Assembly: GCA_024734555.1 (NCBI GenBank)
Contig: JANPWX010000449.1
Coordinates: 2,936,775 to 3,000,774 of the forward strand
Source: Trochalopteron elliotii
Taxonomy: Eukaryota > Chordata > Aves > Passeriformes > Leiothrichidae
DNA length: 64,000 nucleotides
Direction: 5' to 3'
The notes under the pieces were generated by a model, which was not told the DNA's origin, searched no databases, and saw nothing but the letters and a program-made list of their open reading frames with translations. Positions 48,468-62,586 of this stretch are shown piece by piece (positions within the stretch are counted from its first letter, which is position 1; each line of letters starts with the position of its first letter). Both the position numbers and the translations under genes were made by a program.

Positions 48468-49250
48468 CCATTGCCCAACTTCTGCTTTCTATTTGCTGGT
48501 GTGGGTGGGGATATCAAGGCAGAGATCTGATGAAATGCCATGTCCTTCTAAGAACTGGACTGCACAGGCTTCTCAAAAAATGAGAGACAGCTTTGATTAG
48601 GTATACTTAGGAGAAGACTAAGCAACATAACCAACTGGCAAGATACAACAATCTAGTATTAAATTCAAAGAAAATATTTATGCTTGCTTTGTAATAGCTG
48701 AGAAAAAAAGGTGATCCTAAATGGTGATGAGAAAGAAGATTTTACCCTCTTTATACCCGATATTAATAAAATAAAAGTCAGAGCACCTTTATCCCCAGGT
48801 TTTGTAGGAGGACATAACATCCTGCTAAGAGGATACACTAATGAGGACATACCATCTGATCAATATTGCTGGCAAAAAATGTCCAACGTTTTCTGTTTCT
48901 ACTACCTACACCCAGAGCAAAATGCATATATTAAAAAACACTAGGAAAACTAGCATCCATAAATACACACAAAGTGTAGAATGAAGGCAAGCCTGCTGGC
49001 AACTTTTCCTATGTAGCATTACTATGCAGAACAATGCTGAAGCAAAAGGACGAGATAATGATAGTGAGTCATCTCACGCTCTTCTGCTTGCTGAAACCAC
49101 GCCTGTGATGTTGAAACACACAGAGTTTAGTTATTGGTGTTACCCAGGGTATCATAAATGAAAATTCATGTTAGATCATCATGAAACTCTCAGCTGTGAA
49201 AAATTTACAGTCAGGAATGAATTTTTTATCTGCATTGATTTACACCCATT

Positions 49251-49335
49251 GGAATCATGGAATGGTTTGGATTGGAAGGGATCTAAGGATCATCTAGTCT
49301 AAGCAACCTGCCTTAGGCAGGTATATATTTTAGAG
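49251..49335 (-). mobile_element. Short CR1 3'-end fragment, antisense
   Basis: GGAATCATGGAATGGTTTGG followed by ATTGGAAGGGATCTAAGGAT and CATCTAGTCTAAGCAACCTG is the reverse of a typical bird CR1 terminus. Similarity fades after about 85 bp, consistent with strong 5' truncation or decay. Confidence 0.75.
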
Positions 49336-50835
49336 GTCAAATTGATCAAACCTTGCATGTTCTCCCAAAATTTAAAAGGCAGGCACTACATCTGCCAACT
49401 CCTCCTCCTGTGTCTTCATTCTTACTCTGTATTTTCCACAGCCTATTCAGGACCTCTGCCTCCTTGACTTTCTCCTCTTCCAAAGTCGGGCAAACAAAGC
49501 TTTAGGTTCTGCCTTTGTAGTAACACTGTTTCTCTACTGCACTGCTACTCTCCACTTTTAAAACACCACTACAATCTGAGAAAGATCCAAAGGACGTGTC
49601 CTCCTTTTGTCCCTCTCCCCTCAGCTCAGTGGCACAACGTGCTTGTCAGCTCCATTTTTATTTTTTTAACTGGGAGGTGGCACTGACTGACCATATAAGA
49701 ATGACACAATGTCCGTGTGTGCAGAACACTCCAGCTCCATGGAGCTTGCATTCAGCTTACAGGAGTTGGAAACACAGAGCTGTGCAATCAAACTATCAGT
49801 CTGAAAACTATATACATGTTTTAAATTGCCAATGAATGCTGATCAGCAAGATAATGAAAGGATGTAGAGTGTCTAGTACCAGCTCTTCCTTCAGGGATAA
49901 AAAACAATACTTAAATGTGGGGGAGGTAATGTAGGGTTGAGCGGGGGAGGGAGACAGACAGACAGCTTTAGTGGGCTAAAATAGATTAGATTGGAAATAA
50001 AGCAGGTTTTTGTCTTTCTCTTTTTTTTTTTTTTAACTCCCTTTAGGAACATATTCTTTTTATCATTTTTATAAGGCCACTTTCTTATAGCCTTAGCCAT
50101 GTATTTTCAAGCTTTGTGCTGATCCAAAATATGGAAAGAAAATACAGCAAAAACAAGCACCATTCCTGCCTGTAATCACATGCAAAACTTCCCACATGAC
50201 TACCTGATCATGCACCATTTTCTCCCTGTAGGTTTTCAAAGGCATAGTGCTTTTCATTTCATTTAATGATTTAATTTAATTTAATGATACGTAAAAAAAC
50301 TCCAAATCTGTTACAGAAAAAACTAATACAAAGAGGGGACTTCCCAGAACCTAGTATGCAATGCCTGCACTATTGGTGAAACCATTCCCTAGCCCCTGTT
50401 CTCTGTTGCAACAGAAGAATATAATTCTGTTGACATGTACTCAAAGCAATGATGAAGGGTGTAACAGAAAATAGAAGGGGACAGTACTGATTCCTGATTC
50501 TAGTGTCAATTTCAATCTGCTTATTTTTTACCTAAATCAAACTGCCTGATCCAAAATTATTAATAAATACATGCCAAAGACATAATTCCTTTCCCTTCAA
50601 GAAAATGAATGTAAGGGTACACAATGGCTCCTACAGAAAGGTGTTTTGTCTGTGTTTCCAGATTCACTTAAGAAAAATTCTAAGAAATTATAAAACCTTA
50701 GGTAATTCTTCCAAAAATAACATTTGAATGTGGTTTTTGTTTTACAATACCGAAGCCATGTTGTTTAACCTCGACAGACTGAAGGTAAGGTACTTGGCTG
50801 CCTATTTTTACAAATCCACTTGAAAAACAGCTCAC

Positions 50836-50952
50836 CTCCCAGGACCATACCAGCTTGACAGCACTTCCTCAAGCGACATGCTGGGCAGTTCTTCCTACGG
50901 ATTTTATCGACTATGCAGTCGTTTCTTCCAGCACATAAATAGTTGTGCTGCC
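50836..50952 (-). CDS. PGR: PGR exon 3: second zinc finger
   Basis: A 117-nt exon, the conserved size for steroid receptors. It completes Gly, then [38 protein letters not shown] plus one base. The four zinc-binding Cys of the second finger are present (CX5C, X9, CX2C), as is the D-box (AGRND) used for dimerisation. It is effectively identical to mammalian PGR. Acceptor CCTGCAG, donor GTGAGC on the - strand. Confidence 0.97.
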
Positions 50953-53900
50953 CTGCAGGCAAGAGAAAAACAGGATGAATACTATGTTTTCTAACATGAC
51001 AAAATTATTTCTGTGTATAAATGTTTCAAAAATAAATGAAGATTCAAGAAAGTGTACTTGAACCATAAAAGAACTCCTTCATTTTATGCTAACCTTTGAC
51101 CAATCATGCTACTATTTGAATACAATGTTTTATTTGGTCTGTTGGAACTCCCCATCTATGAAATTCCAAAATAATTAGCAGGCAGCATGAACTGCTTAAA
51201 TTATTCCACTAACGATATTTTTTAAGTAAATCAAGCATGAGGACAGACCAATTGTTTGTTTAAAACTTGGTTTTTTTGAAGGTATTGATCCTGTTTTCAA
51301 AGCACTTAAGTAAATTTTGCTTGGATTGATGCAGAGTTTCTGACAGCAAACAGAATGAAGAAGTTCGGGCAGTGCAAAAACACAACCCTTTAAGCAAAGT
51401 AAATTACCTCTGATGGAGAAGCAGATCTGCACTAAAATTGCTGAAATACCAGCTGACCAGGTGCAGCCAACACAGCCAAAAAGGACAAACAGAAGGAAAT
51501 TGTAGTTTTGTGGTTTAGGTTAGCTTAGTTCATTCTTTAATTCTGAATGATATTGTTAGAAAGAGCCTGTCATTAGTGTATTGAAATAGAGACCTCTCAA
51601 TGAAATCAGCTTTCAGCAAAGCTAAAGATTAAATGGAATATTGTGGATATGGACCTCCAAATATAACAGAACTTAGTACTAGAGCTTTTAAATTTTCACT
51701 GGTTTCTATATCTAGGAAAGAGTGCTGAACCATGTGAAACAACACATTTGTTTCTGTGCTAACATTTTTAAAGAAAAGTAATTTACTTCTTAACTATAAC
51801 TTTATAAACAGCCTGTTTGGTTTTAGTGAAAGAAACACAAATGTCAGAAATTAATTTTCATAATAATTTCTTCTTTTTTTAGAGAACTACAGGAAAACAA
51901 AAACAGTTCCCTCACACATTGCCTGGCAACAAAAAAATCCTTAGTAATGTTTTAATCAGAAGAAATTCTCATTTACTTTGTCCCATTAATTCTAATCCTG
52001 GACTCCTCCTTACAGGAAACATTACCAAAAGCAGACGAATGAATAAAAATCTGTCTTACTATTGGCAGCAGACCAGTAAGCAAAATACTTATTTTGAACA
52101 ATTCTTCCTTGGGATTACTTGAAGTTTTTCCTCATCATTCTTTGCCTTTATAAGCTACAAAAGGCATTCAGTCTTTTGATTAGCAACAACCATTTTAAAA
52201 CTCCAATAATTTAATTAAAATACATGAGGATTATCTCAGTTCTGTGGTATTCTAGTGCTTTAATGCACAGCTAATTTACAAAAGAATGCTTAAATATAGT
52301 TTAAGTTTTGTTTGTTCTTGTTTCGGGGTTTTCTTCAGTCCCCTGAAAGGAGATTTCTTCTGGCCCTCTTTTCCTGGGAGTCTGCTAAGTCTACACAAGA
52401 TGGTCTGAATCCATACAAACTTTGTCTTGCTTATTTTAAATCTAAGACTGAAGTGCATTTTTTACATTTACAAAACGAATCATAATTGAATCACCATTAT
52501 GAAAACTACACATCCATGTTCACATGTTCTGAAATTTCAGATTAGACAGGATCGAACAGTCTATCTGCCCGGTGTATACCAGACCAGAAATTAAATCTCT
52601 TCCTAGAATCTGGACACAGAAAATTTGCTTAAAAGCCAAAACGCTGCCAACCCCATTCTCTCAGGGGATTCTCAGGCATTTCTTGATGCTTACTGTTAAC
52701 AACTTCCTTGTTTTCAAGACTTAAGAAACCACAGTCATATCCTGTACTTGACATATGCCTTCTTGTCAATTTTCCATTCCACTCATCTCTACCCCACCTC
52801 TCCCTGACACCTTCTGTGCCAAAGTGTATTCCACTCATCTTGATTTAGCTGCAACTTATTTGGAAAATATCTAAGTTTCAGTTGTTTGGTATTTTTCAGT
52901 TCCATCAGTAAAGGACTTTTTTTTAATCCCAGTGATCTGTGTGGATTTCATCTCAATAGATAAATCTGAGTAAATGTTCCCATTTGAAATCACTTCTACC
53001 ATTGTGCAAAGCTGGGTTCTGAGAAACTGTTATTTGCTTGACATTAATATTTTGGGGACAGCAGCCATTTGAAGGAGAGATTGTGTAAGAAATGAACACA
53101 TGCCAGATATTTGCCTTAATTCAAAATTACAGAACAGTATTTTGTTAGATAAAGATGTTTGGAAGCTTTTCCTGGGATGACAAAATATGTATTTGAAAAC
53201 GTATTTGCTACAGTTCAGTCCTCAGGATCATCTAGATTTGAACTAATTGTCTTCAATATTTGAGTATTGCAGTTATACCAAGTGCTAATGAAGTACCCAA
53301 AACACCCATCAAGATAAAATCATCATTCAGTTGGTGGCTTGATATTCAGTATCTTTTCTATGACTACTGTCATTATAACCGGGAAAACAAAAAAAACAAA
53401 ACAAACAGGCAAACGAATTCTCAGGAAAAAAACAGGATAGTAGTATTTAGTCACTAGAGCACAAGGTTGAAAGTAGAGGTTGCTACTAGCATTTCTTACA
53501 AAAATATGACCCTGGGAACTTTCTGGCAATCGCCCCATCTTCAGAAAGCTTCACCCACTTTAAAGTTTCCTATGCATGCTTACTTGTCATTCGTTTTTGA
53601 AAGTGCACATTGAGGGTCACTCTCAATGTATTGGCTCATGACCAGCTTGATGCAGAAATACAGAGATGATTTTATCTGTCACTTAAAAGTTCCAGATTCT
53701 TGCAGGATAGTACTTCTGTTAAACTTCCATCAAAATCCACTAGTGTTAGCAAAGCTGCAAGTTTTAATGTCAGCAGGCAAACACAGTTTTAAGTTCTGTA
53801 ATGACTACTGCTATACTGAGAGGGTTTTAACCCAAACAGTGCTGGAATTAGCATGCACAATATCATTACAAACTGTGCTATTAACTTGGCTCACTGACAA

Positions 53901-56900
53901 TCACTCCAGTAAACTCATGAGTTGCAGAGACTTTGCATATGTACAAAATATGGAAAACATAAAGTTTTATCTGCACCTGGGGTATCAAATACAGCAATCA
54001 GTCATTTGGGTTAGTGCATGTGTGCTAAACTGCTGCCACCCTGCACAGAAGCCAAGCACTTGTTTGCAAACACTCAGTTCCTACTATCTGCAAAGAAGAG
54101 TACTATCTCAACTCTTTTTATTCTCTCCCAAATGTGATTCTGCCTCCCTGTATCCCTATTAACTGCCAATGCTTTTGTATAAAGCCATCAAACCTCTGGA
54201 GGATTGTTCTTTGCAGAATACATCATGGTATTTTATTTAGTCTAGTTCTAGATTTTTGACTAAAGCTTACAGATACCTATTGCATCTCTTTGCAGATTAC
54301 TTTATTGCCAAATGTCTCCCAGCATCGACTTTTTGCTTCCTGAAGGCTAGCCTCAAGGCTTTGCTCAATAACTGTCTAACAGTAGGTTTCATGCCTTATA
54401 AACTTTTTTAAAAATACCAATTAAATCAATAGGTAAAACCAAACCAAAACAAAAACCACAATGGAATTGTGGAAGCTGACAATAAACATGGGTTTAAAAT
54501 TTAAAAAATGGAAAATAAGTTCACCTATGCACTTAAACAAAACATAATGGTGCAGATGTAGCACTTGAGTAAAAATCTGAATTCTGGAAGCTAAGACAAC
54601 AGACCTGGCTAGTCCCTAGCTTGTGGAAAACCTGACTTGTCAGAGTAAATACAGGGTAATCCTTACACTGAACATGGTCTAACAGGACAGGTTTTCCACA
54701 GCTAGGCAAACAGTCTGGCCTAGCTCATCTTTGGTAAAATGGGAAGTAAAATTATATTGAATTTGGCCTAGATCTAAATATAACACTCTTCTATTTACAC
54801 TGTTTCAAAGTGCAAAGCAGCAAATGTGGGTTGAATTTACCTCTCATTGTGTGGTTATTTTTAGTCTTGAAGAACTAATCTATACTACACAGTCTCTATG
54901 TCCCTGTATGCCATCCCATGCTATTAGTCTCCAAGACTCCACACACTTCAGATAATGTTGTTGAGGTTTTTTTTAATTTAATACTGATTTTATTTCTGTG
55001 TTTTCTCTAAAAACAAAGAAAGTCCCTGAAGTGAGACTTCTCAATCTAACTATTTAACCAAAACCCACATCCATCGCGGACTTTACCATGCAAAATCTTT
55101 TGATAAAGATTTACATCTCCCTCTTAGCTCATTGAAGTAAAATTCTCACTTCCAGTTCTTAAGTAGGTGGTGTGACTTCCACTCTGTAGCCTATATTGGT
55201 ATAAAGAAAGACCTGCTATTGATGCAAGTCTGCACCTCAGCAAAGATTTAAGGATTCAGTGGACCAAAGAGGACAAAGAGTGGAAAGCAAAGGAACTTGT
55301 GAATATGTTCTCTCCTGGAATCTAACTGAAATAATGCAGAATTTCATAGTGAAAGCAATAAAAATTATTGTTTATAACATCCTTGACTGACTCTTTCCTC
55401 CTCTTGTATACTGATCTCAAAATCTTCCTGCCTTTTGCTGTGAATCCTGTAACACTATAGTCTTTTTCCTTCCAAAATCATTTCTCCAAAGAGCAACCTC
55501 CAAAGAGAGTATAATTTTTAAATGATATCTACAAAACAGAACAATTAAATGTAGATATCTTGTTTTCACTCACTTCTAGACGGAGTCAAAAGTTACAATC
55601 CTGTTTTTTAATCTTTTTTACATTTCCCTGTCTGTTCCATCATTTCCAATAAGAAAAAGACAGAAAACAAAATGAAACAAGATTAACTCATAATTCATGG
55701 AAAGTATAATGAACTGCAAAATTAAGAATTCTGTTTCATATTGATTTTCCGTTGGTTTGCCTAGACTATTTACCACTGCAATGCCTTGAAATGTATGAAG
55801 TCTTATAGTCTAAATATGGGAACTGACAACAGTAAAAACTTTCCACAGCTAATACCCTTTCAGGAGGACATGGTAGCATCTACAAGTCACTATTTCCAGT
55901 TCTTTTTATGGCATTGTGTCACAATTGTTCCTTGGTCATAATTTTAAGTAATTAACTACATCAGGGATATAAATATGTAAAATCATGGAAGTGTCACCAT
56001 ATTTGTCATTTGGGGGTCTGTTTCTTACAAACACGGGATTTGAACACAAAACCTACTTTAAAAACATGCCAACTATTTCAGAGGTATACACTACTAAAGT
56101 ATCAGTTGTTCTCCTTTTGATCCCTGAGTGTTAGATACTTCTATAAAGATAAGACTCTATATTTGCATTTCAGTCATCCTATCATTCTGATTTTAGTGGA
56201 ATTATCATAGCACATTGCCATGATAAGTTTTTTTACGTGTATTTTCACTTGACTTGTCCTACAACTGAACCAGTGGGACAGGGTCATCCACTCTATGAGC
56301 AATATAGGTAGATAGACCCAGAAATATTAGTAGCAGAAAAAAGCAATATGCAAAAAACCCAGATACTGCTGCCTCTTGATTGAAACAATTTAGATTAATT
56401 TGATTGTATTTGGTTAATTAGATTCTAAAATGTAGGTATTTATCAAAACACTACTAGTGGTACATCATGCATACTGTGGAACAAATATACAATTTAAGGC
56501 AATGGACACTATCAACCTCAAATCTACTTTTAGCAGAGAACAGTTTTACTATAAATACTTACACTTTATATACTTAAGTCATATAATTTATAAATATTCT
56601 AGTACTTTAAAATAAGTATGATTTTTGTAAGTGAAATAACTTAATGATACCTATAATACCTTGCATATAATACTAAAGCAATATCAAATGAGTATTTTAC
56701 ATGCTTATTATATTCCTTTTATATACTACAGAACTATATAAGCTACCTTGGTGATGTGGGTGGGATTCATATCACCAAATGCAGACAGTGTACATGGTCA
56801 CCTGACACTACACTCAGTGCTGAGAAATAGTTAGAATACTGCTATTTTCATCACAAGTATATATTAGAAATGTCAGTGAATTTCTTGTTAAAATTTCTTA

Positions 56901-59455
56901 TTTCTCTCCATTCACCACAAAATGAACTTAAGCAGTTCAGGTTGCTCACATTGTGCACATGGGAAGTTAGAACACGGTATTAGCAAGACTGAGCAGTCAG
57001 TTGCTGGTGCTCTTTAAAGCAGGCAGTTTTACACTACTGAAATAGCTTTTAATCCACCTGAAAAGATGTTTAAGATAATACACAATACTGTTTCTAAAAT
57101 AATACATAAAAGTTAAACTAAAAATTTTAGTAATTGACATTTCTGCAGCTGATTATGTACTAAACCATGTCTATTAGGAAAACAGTGGTAACGTCACAAT
57201 TAGAGCAGTAGGAAGCCCAGCATTAGCACAAGACCCAAAGCACCAGAACAAATGACAGCTCAGCTCACTTCACTTCACTGTTGTGCCTCATATAAATCAA
57301 TTCATCAAATTGCTGTTTGTCAGACTGCTGGACAACAAATCCTTTCGAAGTCAGAAGTATGACGAAGATATATCATTACATATCAATGCAGATTTTCCTT
57401 TTATTTTCATGACACAAATTCTTTGAACTCCCAAAAGTGACATTTTCCATCTGTATTCTAGGCATCTCAAGAAAGCAATTTTGTATATTGGAATTTGAAA
57501 ATACACTTAGTTTACTGTACTTTAACACCTTTTGGCCATGTGCAAAATGAAAGTACTTCAATAACATCACATCTGTTATATTGAGTGCAAGGCATTTTTA
57601 TCTCTCAACTTGCCATGTGTATGCTTTGTGTGTTTGCATGTTTTCTACTTCATGAACATTTCATCACCATAAGGTTCACAGTACACACTATATCAAATTC
57701 TGATCCCAAGATCGAGACTAGAAAATTGGATTAAAAATTAGAAAACTCTTCAGAGTTAGGAGAAAAAGGAACTTTTAACACCTGCTTCATCAAGTTTACA
57801 GCTAAAAGGGTCTAAATACAGAATTATTACTCTGTGTTTTCAAAGAGGATTTTCTACTAGTGATTGGCATTTTTTTAAATACTTGGCATGCTGTACTATT
57901 TTAGATTCTTTGGCTATGGAAAAGCATAGACAAGCACTTTTCCTTGTGCACAGTGTTGCACCACATACATAGTGAATCACACTGCCATCACAAAACTGCT
58001 TATCATAACTCTGATAAGGTCAGATAAACTTTATCAGAAAGTTTGGTTGAAGTCATGATCAACCTTCTTACTGTGTAGGTGTAGCTCATCATCAATGATT
58101 TCACAGAATCTCTATATACAGACAGTGAATACCCTCATGGAAAATCTACTTTCTGCCAGTTTACCAAATTTAGGCCTCAGAGAGTAGAAAAGCTGACACT
58201 TGGTCAGCTAAATGTTATCTGCTACATATGATTGAGCTTATTCTCTGATGCCATTGATACAACAGAGTTGCTACCCTGACCTTAAAGCATATATTAAAAC
58301 TAGACAAATGTTATACAATCATTGGTCAAGCTTGTAACACGTTCCCAGGTGTTTAAACAAACCACTAGTCAGTTTCTGACTGATCTGCTGTAATATCATG
58401 TATTCATGTTGGTCTCAGACTCTGGATTTGGGCAACTACTTTTCCTTAGATATCAATAATACAAACAAAGTGAAAATATAAATAGAAAACAAAAATAAGA
58501 AATGAGGCTTTATTATAGGAAAAACAGCACTTGATTTTTTTTTTCAGGATTTTTGTAATTTAAAATTTTCATTAGTAAAACTACTGCAAAAGAGACACTA
58601 TCAACAAGAAGACAATAATGCAGGCTACCAAGAAATTCTATGCTAGCAACAGTGTCACTCCAGAATCCCAAAACTGAACACTGGGTTCCTGTTCAGGGAC
58701 AGACATTTTACCATGGTGTTCCACCAGCATTTTGATCATAGCTGTCCTGCATGGTTTTACATGAAGGAATCTTTAGTCAGTAGTCATCACTAATGACTGC
58801 TTGGCAATTTAGTCCTGGAAAAGTAAAAGTTCATTTCTTGATCTTCATTCTCCTCATGCCCTGCTGGAAATATTCTCCTCTATGTTTTGTAATCGTGAAT
58901 GAGATATATTGGTAGCACTTAAATAATGCCTGATCAACAGCAAATTATTTTGCAAATACAGTAATTCTACATATTTGAAAGCATTTTGAGTATTATTTCT
59001 GAACTTTTTGGTTTCTATCTCCAAAGTGCTCATCACTCTTATCTCACTGACAGGAACAGCACTACCTTATCAGCACAGTGAATCCAATTTTGTCTTTTCA
59101 AATTTCTTTACTGAATATAAATAGCAGTAACTTTAATTGTTTTCATTATGCTCAAAGGAGATTTTCACAACATTTTTAAAAAGCCTTGTCACTTCTTTGT
59201 ACATTAACTGAATCTACAGACTACTAGTTATTTGTAAGGGTCCAACAGAAAACTTCTAAATGCAAATAAATGTTGCCTAGGAAAAAAAACCCAGTATCTT
59301 TCCTCTTCTCCTCCTCGTTTGCAGTACTAACTTTTTGACATATCTGGTAAACTACAGGTTTCCAAAGAAAAGACATGCATTTTTGTTTAACCTACATCAA
59401 GACGGTGCCAAGAAAAAAATATGTTTGTTGTATTAACACCAACCTTTTCTTCATA

Positions 59456-59482
59456 TACATATATATATATATATACATATGT
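59456..59482. repeat. (AT)n microsatellite
   Basis: ACATATATATATATATATA with ACAT edges; a short dinucleotide array in PGR intron 2. Confidence 0.85.
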
Positions 59483-59896
59483 AGCCACATATGGGGAACC
59501 AAGAAGCCAAAAGACAGAAAGAATCTACAAAGTCATACATATTTTAGAATTCAGTGCCAAGAAACATTCTTAAGTAATCTTTGTGATCCTCACACAATTC
59601 TGACCCTTTTTTAAGTTCTGTGGGTATGTACTAATTACATTCAAATGTATGATTAAATCACAATTAGTATATACAGTTTTAAATGGTTGTTCAGTCTGAG
59701 TATTTTAAATAATCTCTGTTTTTATTTCAAATAGATTGGATATGGAAAAAAATGAAGTTTCTGGATAATAAAGGAGTCCATTTTATTCAAATGGAAGTGT
59801 TCAACCAATAAAGTATTGTCCTCACACCTGGGAAGGTAAAATAAATGATGTATGAATAGAACAATATCTGTTAAAAAAATTACAAAAAATACATAG

Positions 59897-59916
59897 GCTG
59901 TTTGATTTCAAACAGC
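59897..59916. repeat. Perfect 9-bp inverted repeat
   Basis: GCTGTTTGA and TCAAACAGC are exact reverse complements separated by TT. As RNA a two-base loop is too tight, so a hairpin would lose its top pair. No flanking feature gives it a role. Confidence 0.7.
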
Positions 59917-62434
59917 AAATACATCTCAGAATACAGAAATAATTAAATAGAAATAGACATTTACCAACAAATGTAATGTTACTATATTAAATACTTTTTT
60001 ATCTATGCACAGAACCTCATAAAACACAAAAAAATCTCAAGATAGGGAAAATCCATGAAATAGAAAAAGCCAGCTACTTCCAATCATGTTTTAGTTTCTC
60101 ATAAAGATCAGTCACGTACGGAAATTATATGAAAAGCAGAGTTTTGACCAGGAATTTTTACTTGCAAAATTTAACATCTTATTTGCATGAATTATTATTA
60201 AAAACCTCACATGTCTGTTGTAGGGCTGAAAATTTTAAAAGGTAAATAATTCCTTTACACTCAGAGAAATGATGGGCAGCGGGGGTCATTTCAAGGAAAA
60301 AACATGTCCCAAATTTATATGATTGCCAGTGTGAATATTAAACACTATTTTTTATTGTATTTAAAATACAAATACTCTGATTCTTCTTATAGAGGAGCAA
60401 TTTCCTACCATTATTTCTGACATGAAATTTAAAAAACAAGTATTTGAAATCCATATAAAATCAAATATCTATCAATAAATGGAATTATTTCAGTGCTGAT
60501 AATTATATAATATACTGCAATGAAAATAAGAAGTCCATCAGCCCATGTCTAAAGAGCCCCCTGCAGTCTTGCACTTTCTACACAAAAACAGGTACAACTG
60601 TATTTGTTCATTTTGCCAATGCCCAGACTCCTCACTGCCTGACACTGCTTCCCATCAGATTAAATAACCTGTATCTTTTCTGATTACAGCCAGGTTTCTG
60701 ATGTACATTCTTGAAGTTTCCTTGAAAATCCTTACTAGAAAACCCAAACACACTTCCTCAAGAGACTCTCAAGTCTGTGGATTAATTTAAAAATTAAAAT
60801 TATGAAGCTACTATGTAAAACCTAAGACTTTTGTTTATGTAACTGCATTGACCTCTCATATGTCTCAAAATAACTCTATATTCTTAACCTGGTTAAGATT
60901 CTGCAAATACAGACTTTGAATAGTCTGTGAAAACAACTTTAAGATGTTCTTTGTATCAAGTTATATTCCTTCTTAACATTTTTCATTAAAATAATTTTGC
61001 TGAACAGTAATACAATATGTTTTTGAGCAGGTTTGTCTACTGCAAACAGAACTGGGTACTAAATTTAAAAAGAGATGAAATCTAAAACTGACAGAATCAA
61101 AATCAAAGAAAATACTACAACATTATTATATATGTAAAAAACAAAACTAAAATTTATTTCAAAATACAGTACTCAGAAATTACGCTACACTTAGTATTAA
61201 AACTGCAGCTCCCTGACCTTTTAAAAAAAAAATATTTGGTTGATTTAGCAGAACATACCAAAAAAATGTAAAGCCAAACCAAGAGACCAACTAGAAAAGT
61301 CAGTGAAACTTACATATTCCTGCAAGTGAGTTAAGAACTTTTCAGCCTAACATGAATATTTCTAGTAGTTTTCTCATGAAAGAGAAAATGTGGCACTGGC
61401 TCAAAAGCTCACTTAGACACCAAGACCACTTCGCAAATATTTAAAGGAAGAACATGAACATATGCTTAAAGTCAAAAGTAACAGCACAGTGAAACAAAAA
61501 ATCTAATCATATTATCATGCTAAGGTTTTACTTTTCCAATATTCTCCTTTTCATTTGGAGAGAGATAAACGCTATAAAGTGGAAAATCTATGTATCACAA
61601 CAAGAAAATACAGGATGCAAGTTTTTTATTTTAAGGAATCCTATCATTTGAACAATGGTTTTGTTAAATACATGACAGAGAAATTTGAATATCCTAGTTC
61701 TGGCAGGATCAGATAAAAATCAAAACCAGAGACAAAGCCTAAAAAATAGGACTTGTTTTACTGCTTTATCTGTTGAACCATATAAAAGTCTGCTCTTGTA
61801 TTCGTATTCAAAATCCCAGTGCACAACGCACATAATATAATCAAAAATGGCAAAATAAACATAGGTATTGCTACTGTTTCATTAAACTTGCAGCTTGACT
61901 TCGCCATTTAATGACTATTTGGAACAAGTCAAACACATTTATGGTTATTGTGACTTGAAATAGTCCAGTGAAATTTTAAATACTTCCATAACTCCCAAGA
62001 AACCAAAACCCTGCAACTCAAAAGCAAGAAAAAAGTCATTAATTCAAAAAGATAAAAAAGCCAAAAAAAATTCTTATCTGCCTATCATTAGTCCATATTC
62101 ACAATATTTTCCTTTGAACACCATTTATACTTTTGAAAACAAGTTGTGTAGTGCACAAAATTTTTATTTAACTCCGCCTACCTGAAAAGATTAACTGATA
62201 AACAGTAAATAATAAATAGCAAAAAAGTAAAGTAAAACAAATAATACTAGAAAAATAAATTAAGGAAGAACTTTGTCAATAACCACTGTTATTATTTAAA
62301 CAGAGTTGATAAAACAAAACAAAACAAATCACTCCAGTGACAATATTTATAAAAATGGGCAATAAATAAACAGTATGCCCTAGTGTCTAGAAGACATATT
62401 TCAGATAATTAGGAACAATGGCATCATATAGTAC

Positions 62435-62586
62435 CTTCCATTGCCCTTTTAAAGAAGACTTTACAACTTCCACAGGTAAGTACTCCATAGTGGCAGCCTG
62501 AAGCCTCATCACCGCAGATGAGACAGATCTTCTGGGGTAGTGACTCAAAACCGAACTGAGAACTTTGGCTGGTTTCCGTATCTGGC
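62435..62586 (-). CDS. PGR: PGR exon 2: first zinc finger and P-box
   Basis: A 152-nt exon, the conserved size. It completes Arg, then [19 protein letters not shown] and the first finger [30 protein letters not shown] plus one base. The zinc Cys (CX2C, CX13C, CX2C) and the P-box CGSCKV, which directs binding to AGAACA half-sites, are intact. Acceptor CTCAAG and donor GTACTA on the - strand. No long open frame spans it, so it is found only by homology and splice sites. Confidence 0.97.

Larger units (their letters stand above)
43515..50835 (-). other. PGR: PGR intron 3, 7.3 kb
   Basis: Phase-1 intron holding the window's largest repeat content: a nested pair of antisense CR1 elements (46.9-48.0 kb), a CR1 fragment at 49.25 kb and a TTTCCTTTAT tandem. 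No additional exon is supported. Confidence 0.8.
50953..62434 (-). other. PGR: PGR intron 2, 11.5 kb
   Basis: Longest intron of the window, phase 1. AT-rich, and unusually free of recognisable interspersed repeats. It contains an (AT)n tract at 59456-59482, a perfect 9-bp-arm inverted repeat at 59897-59916, and a chance 178-codon + strand open frame (53626-54162). Confidence 0.8.

Noticed and set aside
53626..54162. 178-codon open frame in PGR intron 2
   Set aside because: No domain, no family resemblance, inside a large intron on the opposite strand; length is within what chance allows in 64 kb.
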